NCBI GenBank assembly: GCA_964036195.1
Contig: OZ038459.1
Location: forward strand, 1,671,206 to 1,735,205
Reading direction: 5' to 3'
DNA from: Sphaerolaimus hirsutus
Taxonomy: Eukaryota; Nematoda; Chromadorea; Monhysterida; Sphaerolaimidae
Length of the DNA stretch: 64,000 bases
Part shown: positions 9,701 to 19,689 of the stretch, piece by piece
How positions within the stretch are numbered: position 1 is the stretch's first letter
Layout: each line of letters opens with the position of its first letter
Notes under the pieces: generated by a model
The model's input: only the letters and a program-made list of their open reading frames with translations
Databases searched by the model: none
Told to the model about the DNA's origin: nothing
Translations under genes and position numbers: made by a program

Positions 9701-12700
9701 ACTATCAATGGAAACGGACATACATGTGTGTGTAGTGTGATAAAATAATAGTGAGATAATTGTGATGAAATAATAATTCCCCCACTTGAATAATCCCCCC
9801 CTCGAATAGTTCCCCCCTCAGAAATGTCTGACGAAAAATAATTCCCCGGGGGAATTATTCGAGTAAATACGGTAGCTGAAAATAGGCAAATAGGAACCAT
9901 AACTATGATTTTGGAAGTGAAAATCTATAAAAAGTATGTTAAATAGCGATTTTGAGCGAAAATTGGGGTATAGTTTCTCAAAAATCGCTCCAGATAGGTA
10001 GATAGCTGGGCGATTTGGGGGAGGGGGGGTTTAGGGGGTAGTAGCCCAAAATTTTGCCTCCGGGATAGATAGATAGCTGAGCGGCCTCCGGGATAGATAG
10101 ATAGCTGGGCGGTATTGGGGGGGGGGGGGGTAACCCCCCCCCATTCGAGACCCCTGGCGGGATGGCCCATCTGAATCCCACCCGAATATAATATTTTTAC
10201 TGTTTCTCAACTCTGACTAAACTAATTTATATTTTATATAACGGATTTTATATGAAGCAAAACGACACGTTATTTTGTCCATACATGCATAGCTAGATAG
10301 AGCACTAAAAAATTTATTAAAAATTGGTTGAAAATTTTTAACGAACAAAAAATTCCCAGTGGAAATAGGTAATCGAATTTCCAGGAATAAACGCAGACAA
10401 ATTTCAACTAACCCGACTTGTCAGAACCCAACATCCAATATACTGGGCGGACATGATACTATGCCCTCGCACTCATTTATGTCTCACGTTGGAAGCGTGC
10501 CAATGATGATAAAGCATGCGATTTTTGAGTAAAAGATGAAAAATGATTGTTGTGAATAAGTTAACGAATAGCCGTATAACAGAGATGACTTTTTCAACTT
10601 TCTGTGAAAATCGCATGCGTAAAAGATCGTTGGCACGGTTCCAGGGGGAACGGCGCGTGCAGGGTGTAGAGTAACTGGGGTATATCTTATCCTACATTGC
10701 CCACTTCTCAGTTTCAGCAGCGGCGGCGGCACGGCCGCGGAGACACAGGGGGATAGCAGCAGCGGCACCGTGGTCGCTCAAACGATGGAAAAATGTTTGA
10801 AGAAAAGTGTTTAAATTTTTGAGTGGTGTTTTTTTAGATGAGTTTTTAGATTTTGAATTTTTTCAAGTAGTTTATCGATTTTAGAATTTTTTGAAATTGT
10901 TTTTCAATATATTCAGCATTTTCGATGTTTTTGACACGTTCTCACTCTTTATGATCCATAAAAATTTCGTGTTTTCAGCAGAGTTGTTAGAATTACTGAA
11001 CTTTTTTAAAAGTATATGTAGACGTAAAGTATTTTTTTTTTACTCACCACAAAGTATAGAAAACGTAAAATACTTTTTTTTTTACTCGTACGTACGCGTA
11101 AACGTGGGTACTTTTTTGTGAGTGTAGAAACGACTACTTTTCTTCATAGAATGTGTAAAAGTGGGGACTTTTTCATACGTGTACAGCACAACGTATGTTT
11201 TTCTATAAGCGAATGACAGATTATATAGTTTTCAAGGTCTCTTTTGATCTAGGAGATTAAAATCATCGTTCTCCCGACTCGTTTACCACATCCATTGTCT
11301 CCACAACCATTTCGATTTGGTTGCGAATTTTGAAATTTTTAAAGGCACTACCCCCGCATATCTAAAATATTCAATGGAACCACTTCTGTAAATACATAGC
11401 AGTGTAGTTACTTTATAAATATGTCCCACATTTAATTTAATTTAATTAAAGGTAGAGCAGATCAACGTACAAGCAATTTTACTCATACATAAGGGACAGC
11501 CAAGATTAGGTCTGGTCCTTCTGCACAGGATACAGCATATAGGAAATATATATAAATGTCAACACAAGAACTAACAAATTCCAATGTCAACAAAAGCATA
11601 AAGAATGTCACCTAACATTACTTCAATCACCGTTTGTTATCGAGCATTCTGCCAATGGCACACCACCCAAATCCAAAGTGATTTATGACCTGGAAAATGA
11701 TGCTCATTCCATGATCTGAAAAATTTTGGGGTTTTCTCTTTAAAAGTTTAATTATCACATACATGTAATTGATTCTTTTACAAATTTTTATCTAATGCAA
11801 TTCTAACATATTATTTAAAGTGAAATTTTTTTTTGTCTTTATTCTGTAAATCATCACATCGATGTCACAGCATTGCCCATGCAAACATACTGCTGTAAAT
11901 GTCAAATGACATTGCATGAATATATATATATACAATCACCCCGACTGAGTATTATTCAGACTTAGGTGATAGTGATACTCAGCACTCATTTACCATTTAC
12001 AGCAGCATTCAATTACCTGCGCTATCCACGAAAGTATAACCCAGTGCAAACCAACTTATCTATCAAATCTCTGTGTCTGCTACAAACATTTCCATCAAGC
12101 AAGTCATATTTAGATGCACAGTTATACACACATTTAAGAGTGGCAATGTCATTTCGCATTCTGTCTAAGTTTTGGCATGTATATAGTATATGGGTCACAC
12201 TGCTAGGTATTTTGCAATTTTCAGTGCTAAGTGGTATTTTGCAATGACATTGAATTGTCATAAAAACATTTTCCGTACGCGTACGCTTTGAAAGTGTACG
12301 CGTACAAGTGCGTACGGTATTTTTTTTTAAGTATATGTAAATGTATTTACCGCGTACTCGCGTACGCGTATTTTTCGAGTAAACGTACGTACCTTTTAAC
12401 AACTCTGGTTTTCAGCCATCCTTTTGCCATGAAAATTAAATATTTCTTATTTGAAATATTTCTTGTAGAGTGGTTTTCTTCCTGTACAATAATGCATTTT
12501 GTTGAAGGGCTATTGCTGTCACACATAACATATTTATGTCAAGCGGCGAGGCAGTAAATTTTAAACTTTATTTTAAATATTTTGAACTTTTCGATAGATT
12601 GCAAACAAGCCCATCGGGCATGCATTGTTGGCTGAGAATTAGAAATGAAACTTAAAAGTTATTTTTGAGTTAACTGTTTAGAGTTATCGACGTTTAGTTC

Positions 12701-15700
12701 TATAGGCTCCGAGCATTTTCAACCGAAAATACAAAAAAATATAGTTTTCGAATTTTTTTTGTTGTCATCGTTAGGTGTCTGCCACCGAACAGCCGTCTGA
12801 GACGGGGCTGGATAAGTATTTGAAGATGGAATTCGTCGATTCTACCGGCAGCGCTGAGGTGCTGGGGGGTTATTTGAAGGGTCGTTTTTTGGGGGTGGCA
12901 TAATGTGATTCGAGTGTGGAGACTGCTGCAGTTGTGGATATGTGATGGGAAAATGGGCTTCGATTCTCCGGTTTCTATTGGATTATAAAATATATTTCAA
13001 ATTTTAAATAAGTTTGTGTTAAAATCTTCAGAAACATCGCGCAATAAGAATGGTCCTGAGACCGTTTCAATACAAATTTAGAATCGTATGGCAAAAAGTA
13101 CGTCGACCTGAGCAAATTTCCCGTTGTTTGAAAATTGTTGTAAAATGACAAAAATAACAACATTTTTCTCAACACATCTTTTCAAATCCCAAGCCACAGA
13201 AGCACAAACTTTCGCGCGGCAAGAGCCCGGTGCGCGTGGCCGCCGCCAGCACGAACAATTCCGCCGCCTCGCTGCTAGCTGCAAATTCGGCCAGCCGTGA
13301 CCGTCACGCCGTTTCCGATTCCAGGTGCCGAATTTACGTAGCCCGATCGGAATTCTCGGCCCGATCACTTCATTATATTTATTTGAATTTTATTATGTGC
13401 TGCCTGATTGAATTGAATCAACAGCAATTCCCCGGGGGGCTGTCGGTCCCACACCCTGTAAAAGAGCCTGTAAAATGTCATGTATGTGTCATGTAAAAGA
13501 CCCTGTAAAATGTCATGTGTCATGTAAAAGACCCTGTAAAATGCCATGCGTCATGTAAAAGACCCTGTAAAATGTCATGTGTCATGTAAAAGACCCTGTA
13601 AAATGCCATGCGTCATGTAACATACCCTGTTAAGTGTCAAATCTCTTGTAAATTTCAGGCTTACATCATATTAGGATACAAAACGTAAGATTTGGATACT
13701 AACGAATAATATTAGGATACTTTACAGGGTTTTTTACATGACACATCACATTTTACAGCGTCTTTTACATTTTACTGTGTTTTATTCATGGCTCGGGACT
13801 GCCCCAGCCCCAGGCAGCGCGCGTACAACCCACAATCAACAAAAAACCCAAATTACCCCAATCAACCCCCCCCCAGGTTTACCCCATCAACGATGTCGAT
13901 CACGTCGTCGAGCCAGTGCAGCAGCACGGTGGTCTACGTGAAGCGCACCGGCAGGGACGAATTGCGTCGCCGCGCTAAACTCACTGGGCTCCCTGTGCAG
14001 GAGAGGGTAGATGGAGATGGCTTGCCCAGGATTGTGGTCACTGATGAGGCGGGGGTGCGGCCCAGGTGGTTTTGGGGGGTACTGTTTGGGGGGTTGGGGT
14101 GGAGAAAGTGGGCTTTTTAAGTGGCCCATCTTTAAGTTCGACTGTTGACGACAGGTAATGACAAAATCTGGGGAAACTCCGCACCGTGTATAATGTTTTG
14201 TAAAATCATGAGATAGCTAGTAAATAGTAATCCAGTGAGCCACTTTAAACTGCGAAAAATTAACTCGTTTTCAGCATTTTCGTTTGAACAAATCTGTCTG
14301 ACATTTTACAGGGTTCGCGAGCAGTCCGGGTTTTAGTCCCGCACCCTGTTACCGTATTTCTTCTAATAGAACGGCAGGTTTTGACACATTGTTGCACTCA
14401 CGAAAACAATGGAACTGCAACCTCCAGTAGAACGGCAGGTAAAAAAGAAAAACTAGAACGGTTCTCTTCTATTAGAAGAAATACGATAAATGTCATGTCA
14501 ATCGTAAAATGTTATGTAAAGTGTCAATTAAAATAAAGAATGAAGTTAATATTACTGAACTTTTGACATTTTGCTTGACATTCGACAAATTTTATGACAT
14601 TTTGCATTACATTTGACATTTTACTTTATACTGTAAATACAGTGTTCACGAGCAGCCCCTGGTGATGAGACACTTCCAATTTTGCACTCACTCAACCTAG
14701 CATTAATCAACTATCAGTATCGTAATTAACGTTCAACTCGTGGTTGTTCAATCAACCCCTCCCCCCAAACACACCTTCCCACCTTCACTTCATTATGCCA
14801 GCGCCGCGACGACAGTCTCGAGCGGCGACGCGTGGGCCTGGCCCGACCCGCCCGCGCCCGCCGCCGAGCCGCGCGACGCGACGACGAATGACAAGGACAA
14901 AGACAAAGACCACAGCGTGGACAAAGACAAAGACTTACGCGGTATTAAGGTAGAGGAGAATGCGCCGCCGGCCCCGCCCCCGCCGCCGCCGCGCAGAAGC
15001 TTGTCCGCGGCCGCCGCTGCCCGCGGTAGTGCCGGATGCGTATCCAAAAGTGAACACAACGCTGTGCCGTCCACTAGCAGTGGCCAGGTGGGTTTGAGTG
15101 ACGGAAGTGGTAACTAGGTTGTGGTAAACTTGGCCATGTTCCAATTTACAATGTGGCTTGCACGAAGTAAGCTGGTTGAAAATTGCTTCAATTATGAATT
15201 CGATATTAATTTCCGGTGTCGACATTCGATATCGTGTTATGCGCCTGTGACCAGGGTTGGTTTTATAAAAATTCATTTTAGTAAAATTGTATAAAAATTG
15301 TATAAAAATTTTATTTTATTTTTATTTTATTCTTCTTTCATTTTATTTTATTTTATTCCCAAAAGTCATTAATAAAATAAAATGACCCATTTTACAAAAA
15401 TTTTACATAAATTTTACAACAATTTTACAAAAAATCAGAATCATGCATGCAAGGCCAGAAAAATTTCATCATTAGACATTATACATGAAAAACTTGTGAC
15501 AAATTTTTCCATTACTTTACAAAAGTTGCATGCAGTAGGTATTGTTAGCTAGCAGCAAGTGTAAACTTACAATTATTGATAACAATGGTTTGCATTTTTT
15601 AAAGGACTACTGGTGCCAGTTCTGCAAAATGAGAAGTGATAAGTGAAATGGCAAAGGCGAAGTAAAAGAGCAAAGGCGAAGTCAGAAAGGCTGAAGGCGG

Positions 15701-18209
15701 TGGCTTGGCCTTTGCACTTTTACTTCGTCTTTGCCATTTCACTTCTCACTTCTCATTTTGCGGAACTGGCCCCTGGACTGTGCTGGGCACATTTGTAAAA
15801 TGTCATGCAAAATGTCAAGTGGCATGTCAAATGTCATGGAAAATGTAAATTGTAAAACCAAATCTTATGTTTTTGTATCTAAATCTTATGTTTATGTATC
15901 CACATTTGGATACAGAATGTAAGATTTTGACACAAAACATAATATCTGGATACAATATAGAAGATTTGGATAAAGGAGAAGATTTGGATATAAAACATAA
16001 GATTTGGATACAATTTGCTTGACAATTGGCACTTTAATTTATATTTGTCATGACAATTGACACTTTACTAGTTTTTACCATGACAATAGACACTTTGCAT
16101 GGCATTTTACATGACATTTGAGACTTTACAAAGCTTGGGACTGCTCCCAGTTCCACGAATAAACAGGTAGAAACTCAAGCAACAAGAAAAATATTTTGCA
16201 AAAAATATGAATTTTTATACAATTTTACAAAAATATGAATTTTTATACAATTTTACAAAAATTTTACAAAAATTCGAATTTTTATACAATTTTCATTTTT
16301 ATTTTGAAATTTTTCATTTTATTTTATTTTATTTTATTCTTAAATTTTCCATTTTATTTTTATTTTATTTTTATTTTTTTCTGCGATTTTGCCAACCCTG
16401 CCTGTGACTATACACCTTGCACGCATGTGTTTCGCGCTGGCAGCATGCCAACGATAGTTGACGCGTATGATCTTCATAAAAAGAAAAAATTGCTTGCTGT
16501 TATATAGTTTTACATTTTTACGTTTTAATTTTAAACCAAAAAATCATTTATTCATAAAACTCACATGCTTTAAATATCATTGGCACGCTTCCAGCATGAG
16601 GCATAATTAATCGCGAATTTAGAGTGTCACTTCACTCGAGTATACAAAATTCTCAAATCGATGACAATCCAAAAGTCCAGTCGCTATCTTGCTCTTCCAA
16701 ACCCACCAAACTGCACACAAAACTTCCAACCACACAAACCTTCAGAGCATCGGCATGCACCGGCGCTCGCCGCTGCAGAAACTGCTGGCTGCGGATTACT
16801 ACGCGCAACTGATCGCCTCGTCGGCGAACACGACCGCCTCCAGCGCCGCCCTGGTCGACTTGTCCGACGCGGGGCGCCGGGTCGAGACTGTGCACCTGCC
16901 CGCGCCCACGAGGTGAGGGTGGGGGGCCTGTAAAATGTAAAATGCAAAGTGTCAAAAGTCATGTAAAATGCCTTTGAAAATGTGAAATGTCATGCAAAGT
17001 GTCAAAAGTTATGTAAAATGCCTTTTAAAATGTAAGACAAATTCGTTTATTTTTTACTGGACGTTCGAAATCCTACTTACAGCACGTTTTACATTACTTT
17101 TGACGCTTTGCATGACAATTGGCGTTTACACGGTGTTACAGAATTCGTGGCACCTAGTTGTAGGGGATTCTTGTAAGTAACGTGTGTCGAGTGAATTTCT
17201 AAATGATGCGACCCCTCCAATAATGTGAACCCTAAAAATGTTCTGAAAACAACAATGCGACAGTCGCATGCAGAGAGAATTTATGGCATATCACTCGCAA
17301 CATCCAGTCCGAACGCACCCAGGTCCCGCTGCGCATCCGGCGACGCCAGCAGCACAACCGACAAGATGTCCAAGGGCACCGACCAGGAGCATATCGACTC
17401 CGACCTGGAAGACATGTCTAGCGAGGCCCAGGTCACTGTGCTGCAGCGACGCACCGACGCAGTGCCTATGCCCGTACGTTTGCGCGGGGAAAGTGCCACT
17501 TTTAAAGTGTACTAATTTAAAGTGTTTGGTGAAAGTGAGATGGCGAGATTGACAGAGTTGGGTTTGAATTTGAATTGAGCTGGGGTGATATCGTAAACAC
17601 TGAATATGCACTCAACTTACCTATTTGAATTTATTCAATTACAACGGTTTTTACGCTTTGGTTTGCGTCACAAAATAAATATGAAAATATTTGAAAGAAT
17701 ACGGTGCAATTATCTTACAGAAGTCAATTGCATATTCATTCACTTTAGCCCACCAACCGGACACCTTGCAATGTTATCTGCCGTGTAATCCAGGTGAATA
17801 AAAACAAACAAAAAACAATTTTTGTCGTTGCGTTACGTTGCTTTCAATATGGGTTAATTTTGTTGATGGAATGTATATCAACGTTCAACCGCATAGGTAA
17901 TTCAAAATTTCAGTGTGTGGTGCGCCTATATCGTAAATACATTCCGATAAAAACACTGTGTCGAACCGGTAATATTTTTCAAAATTCACACCGAATCCTC
18001 ACACCCTCACATTAAAACCCCCAAAAAAAATCTACCAAAAACCCACCCTAAACCTCAACCTTCAGGCGCTGGGCACGGGTAGGGTGCGCGCCCTAGTAGC
18101 CTACTTCGAATTGGAAATCGCCCGCGTAAATACGTTCGCCCGCCGCAACAAGCGCAGGCAGCTTTTGAACGCCACCTTGCACCACGAAGTGAAGTTGACT
18201 GGTCGTTGA
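6684..18209 (+). CDS. Gene A: disordered protein, 11-exon model (~483 aa)
   Basis: Joined exons: 6684-6719, 7199-7264, 8308-8444, 10718-10769, 12775-12858, 13200-13324, 13877-14065, 14802-15087, 16746-16912, 17308-17473, 18066-18209. Every junction has AG acceptor and GT donor in matching phase, and the sum (1452 nt) is a whole number of codons ending in TGA. The product is Ser/Ala/Thr-rich and probably unfolded. Visible features are a CGKC pair (exon 2), a Ser run (exon 3), DKYLKMEF near residue 112 with a YxxM motif of the type bound by PI3K p85 SH2 domains, KDKDKD blocks, a run of prolines, an acidic stretch (DSDLEDMSSE) and a basic C-terminus (FARRNKRRQLL). I do not recognise the family. 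A signalling adaptor or scaffold is possible from YLKM and the proline run, but this is inference. The first exons are the least certain. Confidence 0.6.
7199..7264 (+). CDS. Gene A exon 2 with CxxC
   Basis: Twenty-two phase-0 codons between GTGCCCAG and GTATGTCG encode ERLFMKRQASAGNLCGKCGG and VH. The two cysteines could bind metal, but a single CxxC is not diagnostic. Phase fits both neighbours. The exon is small, so confidence is limited. Confidence 0.4.
7265..7584. other. Gene A intron, unique part
   Basis: Holds a fragment like the left end of the TATACTCGGC family (TATACTCGGCAGACACGATACTC at about 7275) and the 8-base direct repeat ATTGTATT at 7577-7584 that belongs to the next element. 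No exon seen. Confidence 0.5.
7585..8010. mobile_element. hAT-like MITE with 8-bp TSD
   Basis: The termini CAAGGACGTATCCAGG and CCTGGATACGTCCCTG are inverted. The octamer ATTGTATT is present directly on both sides (7577-7584 and 8011-8018). An 8-bp target duplication with CAGGGACG-type ends is the signature of the hAT superfamily. G and C runs and an internal GCGCC cluster are present; no transposase. Confidence 0.85.
8308..8444 (+). CDS. Gene A exon 3 (Ser-rich)
   Basis: Acceptor after a C-rich tract (CCCCCTCAG), donor CCAG|GTTGAT, phase 0 in and 2 out. Encodes TGRLLSQMAAQERVPNFVRV followed by a Ser run and GGEGYVTAPDTSDT. Another frame is also open here, but only this one joins its neighbours in phase. 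Confidence 0.55.
8702..9215. mobile_element. GTAAACG-rich element (CAGAGTTGT ends)
   Basis: Begins CAGAGTTGTCGAAAGTACCG and ends in TTAACAACTA, the inverted end. Interior is dominated by GTAAACGT/ACGTTTAC words and AAAGTATTTTTTACTC. Related elements at 10978-12407, 36835-37323 and 49921-51054 share the ends and the GTAAACG/GTAAGCG repeats. Confidence 0.75.
9246..10156. mobile_element. hAT-like element with 8-bp TSD, carrying a nested element
   Basis: Begins CAGGGGTGTAGG, ends CGAGACCCCTG, and is flanked on both sides by GCGGGATG (9238-9245 and 10157-10164). Contains repeated GGATAGATAGATAGCTGAGC units. A copy lies at 55816-56237. The ACCGTATTT element at 9465-9874 has jumped into it. Confidence 0.85.
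9465..9874. mobile_element. ACCGTATTT-type element nested in the hAT-like element
   Basis: TACCGTATTTACTCTAATAA at the left is matched by TTATTCGAGTAAATACGGTA at the right, with AATTCCCCC motifs repeated inside both arms. The host copy without this insertion can be compared at 55816-56237. Confidence 0.85.
10439..10684. mobile_element. TATACTCGGC-family MITE
   Basis: Left part reads ACATGATACTATGCCCTCGC then CATTTATGTCTCACG; the right part carries GTTGGCACGGTTCCAG and AGGGTGTAGAGTAACTGGGGTATA as the inverted, diverged end. Other copies: 16408-16645, 18889-19138, 48413-48662, 53969-54218. Ends only 33 bases before a gene A exon. Confidence 0.8.
10718..10769 (+). CDS. Gene A exon 4
   Basis: Acceptor GTTTCAG, then one base plus 17 codons encoding SGGGTAAETQGDSSSGT. 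The donor is ACC|GTGGTC (10769) or the in-frame alternative GTG|GTCGCT (10772); both are weak. GC-rich against its flanks and phase-compatible with neighbours. Confidence 0.45.
10978..12407. mobile_element. 1.4-kb GTAAACG-rich element
   Basis: Begins CAGAGTTGTTAGAATTACTG and ends TTTTAACAACTCTG. Both ends carry long runs of GTACGCGTACG/GTAAACG. The interior (11160-12240) is AT-rich and unique, and the open frames in it are not protein-like. The longest member of this family here and possibly closest to a full-length copy, but no transposase was recognised. Confidence 0.75.
12775..12858 (+). CDS. Gene A exon 5 with YLKM motif
   Basis: Twenty-eight phase-0 codons after ATCGTTAG, ending GAG|GTGCTG. 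Encodes VSATEQPSETGLDKYLKMEF then VDSTGSAE. YLKM fits the YxxM consensus for p85 SH2 binding once phosphorylated; whether it is used is unknown. Confidence 0.6.
13200..13324 (+). CDS. Gene A exon 6
   Basis: Acceptor AGCCACAG, donor CCAG|GTGCCG, phase 0 in and 2 out. Encodes KHKLSRGKSPVRVAAASTNN followed by an Ala/Ser-rich segment ending SRDRHAVSDS. High GC in an AT-rich region; phosphorylation-site-like SP and RS motifs. Confidence 0.65.
13434..13812. mobile_element. Harbinger-like MITE with internal tandem array
   Basis: GC-rich ends (GGCTGTCGGTCCCACACCCTG at left; GGGACTGCCCCAGCCCC at right) resemble the GGGGGCAGTCCCAGACCCTG terminus seen at 31436, 46097 and 51725. The left half is a tandem array of CATGTAAAAGACCCTGTAAAATG units. 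It fills most of a gene A intron. Confidence 0.7.
13877..14065 (+). CDS. Gene A exon 7
   Basis: Acceptor after C-rich tract (CCCCCAG), donor CCCAG|GTGGTT, phases 2 and 2. Encodes FTPSTMSITSSSQCSSTVVY then VKRTGRDELRRRAKLTGLPV and a segment ending TDEAGVRP. An alternative donor at GAGAGG|GTAGAT would break phase with the next exon. Confidence 0.65.
14350..14488. mobile_element. Short ACCGTATTTCTTC element within MITE debris
   Basis: TACCGTATTTCTTCTAATAGAACGGC at left and TTCTATTAGAAGAAATACGATA at right, with AGAACGGCAGG repeated inside. It lies between CCCGCACCCTG at 14338 and GAGCAGCCCCTGG near 14655, which look like the two ends of an older Harbinger-like MITE it inserted into. Confidence 0.75.
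14802..15087 (+). CDS. Gene A exon 8 (KD-rich, polyproline)
   Basis: Acceptor ATGCCAG, donor GGCCAG|GTGGGT, phase 2 in and 0 out. Encodes a strongly biased segment: AWPDPPAPAAEPRD, then repeated DKDKD blocks, a run of prolines (APPAPPPPPPRR), an Ala run and EHNAVPSTSSGQ. Such proline runs bind SH3/WW-type domains in other proteins; no such partner is shown here. Confidence 0.7.
15252..16400. mobile_element. hAT-like element, CAGGGTTGG ends, 8-bp TSD
   Basis: Begins CAGGGTTGGTTTTATAAAAA and ends TTTTGCCAACCCTG; CCTGTGAC is duplicated exactly on both sides. Terminal regions are almost pure TTTTATTTTA or TTTTACAAAA repeats. The middle holds nested MITEs (15612-15773 and one ending near 16160). 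A second copy (32744-33711, inverted) and a short one (49294-49622) share ends and have their own 8-bp duplications. Confidence 0.9.
15612..15773. mobile_element. Nested palindromic Harbinger-like MITE
   Basis: GGTGCCAGTTCTGCAAAATGAGAAGTG at left is inverted at right (CACTTCTCATTTTGCGGAACTGGCCCC); CTG flanks both sides, the same CWG target duplication as the 46097 element. The interior is an AAAGGCGAAGT repeat. Confidence 0.8.
16408..16645. mobile_element. TATACTCGGC-family MITE (diverged)
   Basis: Left CTATACACCTTGCACGCATG with GGCAGCATGCCAACG; right GGCACGCTTCCAGCATGAGGC and CTCGAGTATA. It directly follows the right target duplication of the preceding hAT-like element. Confidence 0.65.
16746..16912 (+). 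CDS. Gene A exon 9
   Basis: Acceptor ACCTTCAG, donor ACGAG|GTGAGG, phase 0 in and 2 out. Encodes SIGMHRRSPLQKLLAADYYA then an Ala/Ser/Thr-rich segment and GRRVETVHLPAPT. The MHRRSPLQKLLAADYYAQLI part is the most helix-like, folded-looking piece of the protein. Confidence 0.7.
16920..17155. mobile_element. Harbinger-like MITE in gene A intron
   Basis: Starts 8 bases after the splice donor with GGGGGGCCTGTAAAATG and ends near TTACAGAATTCGTGGCACC. The interior has the family's AAAGTGTCAAAAGTCATGTAAAATGCC repeats. Ends are approximate. Confidence 0.55.
17308..17473 (+). CDS. Gene A exon 10 (acidic)
   Basis: Acceptor ACATCCAG, donor CCC|GTACGT, phase 2 in and 0 out. Encodes PNAPRSRCASGDASSTTDKM then KGTDQEHIDSDLEDMSSEAQ and VTVLQRRTDAVPMP. 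Phase agreement with the preceding exon picks this frame over an overlapping Pro/Ala-rich one. Confidence 0.7.
18066..18209 (+). CDS. Gene A terminal exon
   Basis: Acceptor AACCTTCAG, phase 0, 47 codons then TGA. Encodes ALGTGRVRALVAYFELEIAR and VNTFARRNKRRQLLNATLHH then EVKLTGR. Amphipathic and basic, likely a helix and possibly the conserved part of the protein. No clear polyadenylation signal was assigned because the downstream sequence is transposon debris. Confidence 0.65.
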   Translation, partial: ALGTGRVRALVAYFELEIARVNTFARRNKRRQLLNATLHHEVKLTGR

Positions 18210-18289
18210 GAAGTGGGGGTTGGTTATTTTACTTTGTTTGCGTGGGGTGGGGGTGGTTTGATTGGGGCAGGCCTGATACGCACATCTGC

Positions 18290-18482
18290 CCGTTACGCAC
18301 ATTTGCCCGTTTTTTTCACTTGACACTTTTTCAAGTGATTTTCAGATATGAGTGATGTGAAAAAGTTCACTAATGTCATTGCGCAGCGTTTTTCACTCCA
18401 CTCATATTTGAAAATCACTTGGAAAAGTGTCAAGTGAAAAAAACGGGCAAATGTGCGTAACGGGCAGATGTGCGTATCAGTG
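18290..18482. repeat. Palindrome in gene A 3' flank
   Basis: CACATTTGCCCGTTTTTTTCACTTGACACTT is mirrored by AAGTGTCAAGTGAAAAAAACGGGCAAATGTG, and the outer GCCTGATACGCACATCTGCCCG by CGGGCAGATGTGCGTATCAG. Another fold-back MITE. Confidence 0.8.
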
Positions 18483-18552
18483 CACCACCGTTTGATTTGG
18501 GGGTATTGAGGCCAGGGGTCCGAAAGGGATTAGACTTTTTTGGGTGTTGATA

Positions 18553-18740
18553 TATGGATACCAAGGTATATTCTGCGGACATCACATTGAGTATGGAAAC
18601 TTACCATGACCCATCTGATTATGAACCAAAAATTATACAGTTTTTCATGAAAATATTCCGTTTTTTTGGATTTATTAATTACAAAATTGATAGTAGGATT
18701 GGTAGAATTCTGCACGTACCTTGCGGTCCGCGGGCCTGAT
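18553..18740. mobile_element. GCGGAC-end MITE family
   Basis: Carries GCGGACATCACATTGAGTATGG, a middle with TTACCATGACCCATCTGA, and GCACGTACCTTGCGGTCCGCGGG at the right. Copies at 33717-33908 and 43045-43205 share the CGGCGGAC ends and centre. Confidence 0.7.
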
Positions 18741-18888
18741 AAATTGGTGTATGGTGTTACTACATACCTAGTTGAATATTGTAACCTCAACGTAATTACT
18801 GTAAATCCTTGAATAAATCCCCTTGAAATACTCCTCTACTTGAAAAATTTACCCTGTTGTTCAAATGAGGAAAAAAACTCCCCTGAGT

Positions 18889-19138
18889 TATACTCGGCGT
18901 ACATGATACTCTGCCCTCGCACTGATTTACGTCTCATGTTGGAAGCGTGCCAATGATTATCAAATCATGCGATTTCCGTAAAACGATGAAAAAAATTCAT
19001 CGATGTGAATATTTAAATGAATAACATTATAACAACGATCAATTTGGTCATCTTTTTACGAAACTCGCACGCGTTAACCATCGTTGGCACACTTCCAGCG
19101 GGAACCACGCGAGCAAGGTGTAAAGTAACCTGAGTATA
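18889..19138. mobile_element. TATACTCGGC-family MITE
   Basis: TATACTCGGCGTACATGATA then CTCTGCCCTCGCAC at left; CGTTGGCACACTTCCAGCGGG and GTAACCTGAGTATA at right. About 250 bp, close in sequence to 53969-54218. Confidence 0.85.
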
Positions 19139-19689
19139 CTGTGATTTGTGTAAATGATATTTACAGCTGTATTGCATTTAACAGAAATGTTTTAGTTAAT
19201 ATTAGTTATCATTTTTAGCCGTTGATTTTGACACTAGTTAGCCTGATATTAGTTCTATGGCTCCATTAATTGTATTCGCATGACCTCTTCATGGACACAA
19301 GATCATTTTTTTTTTGTCGGATTTTTCAAATCGGCCTCGCTAACGAGGCCAAAAAGCACAATTCACACTAGAATCACGACAACAACAAAAATGTGATCTT
19401 GTGTTCATGACGGGTCATCTATGAATATTTATGTTGGTTGTAAGCAGCTGGACTGAAATCATGATCTATCGATACGATCAATGACATATTTGCGTCAATT
19501 TTTACCATTTTCACCCCAAAAAATGGTGGAAACTAGAAATGTTTGTCGCCACATAAAAACCGTGTGAACGCGGTCTAATAAATATTATTGAACAGACTCG
19601 CGCACTATACAGAGAGCGTTATTAGCGACATGTATTAGCTTCTATATTTATACCTACCTAGATTGATATTTTGGTCGATGGTATAAGCC

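Noticed and set aside
13434-13660. CRISPR-like direct repeats
   Set aside because: Repeats are adjoining with no unique spacers and lie inside a MITE in animal DNA; it is a minisatellite.
15252-16400. LINE or retrotransposon with A/T-rich tail
   Set aside because: Both ends are inverted repeats with an exact 8-bp duplication and no reverse transcriptase frame; it is a DNA transposon derivative.
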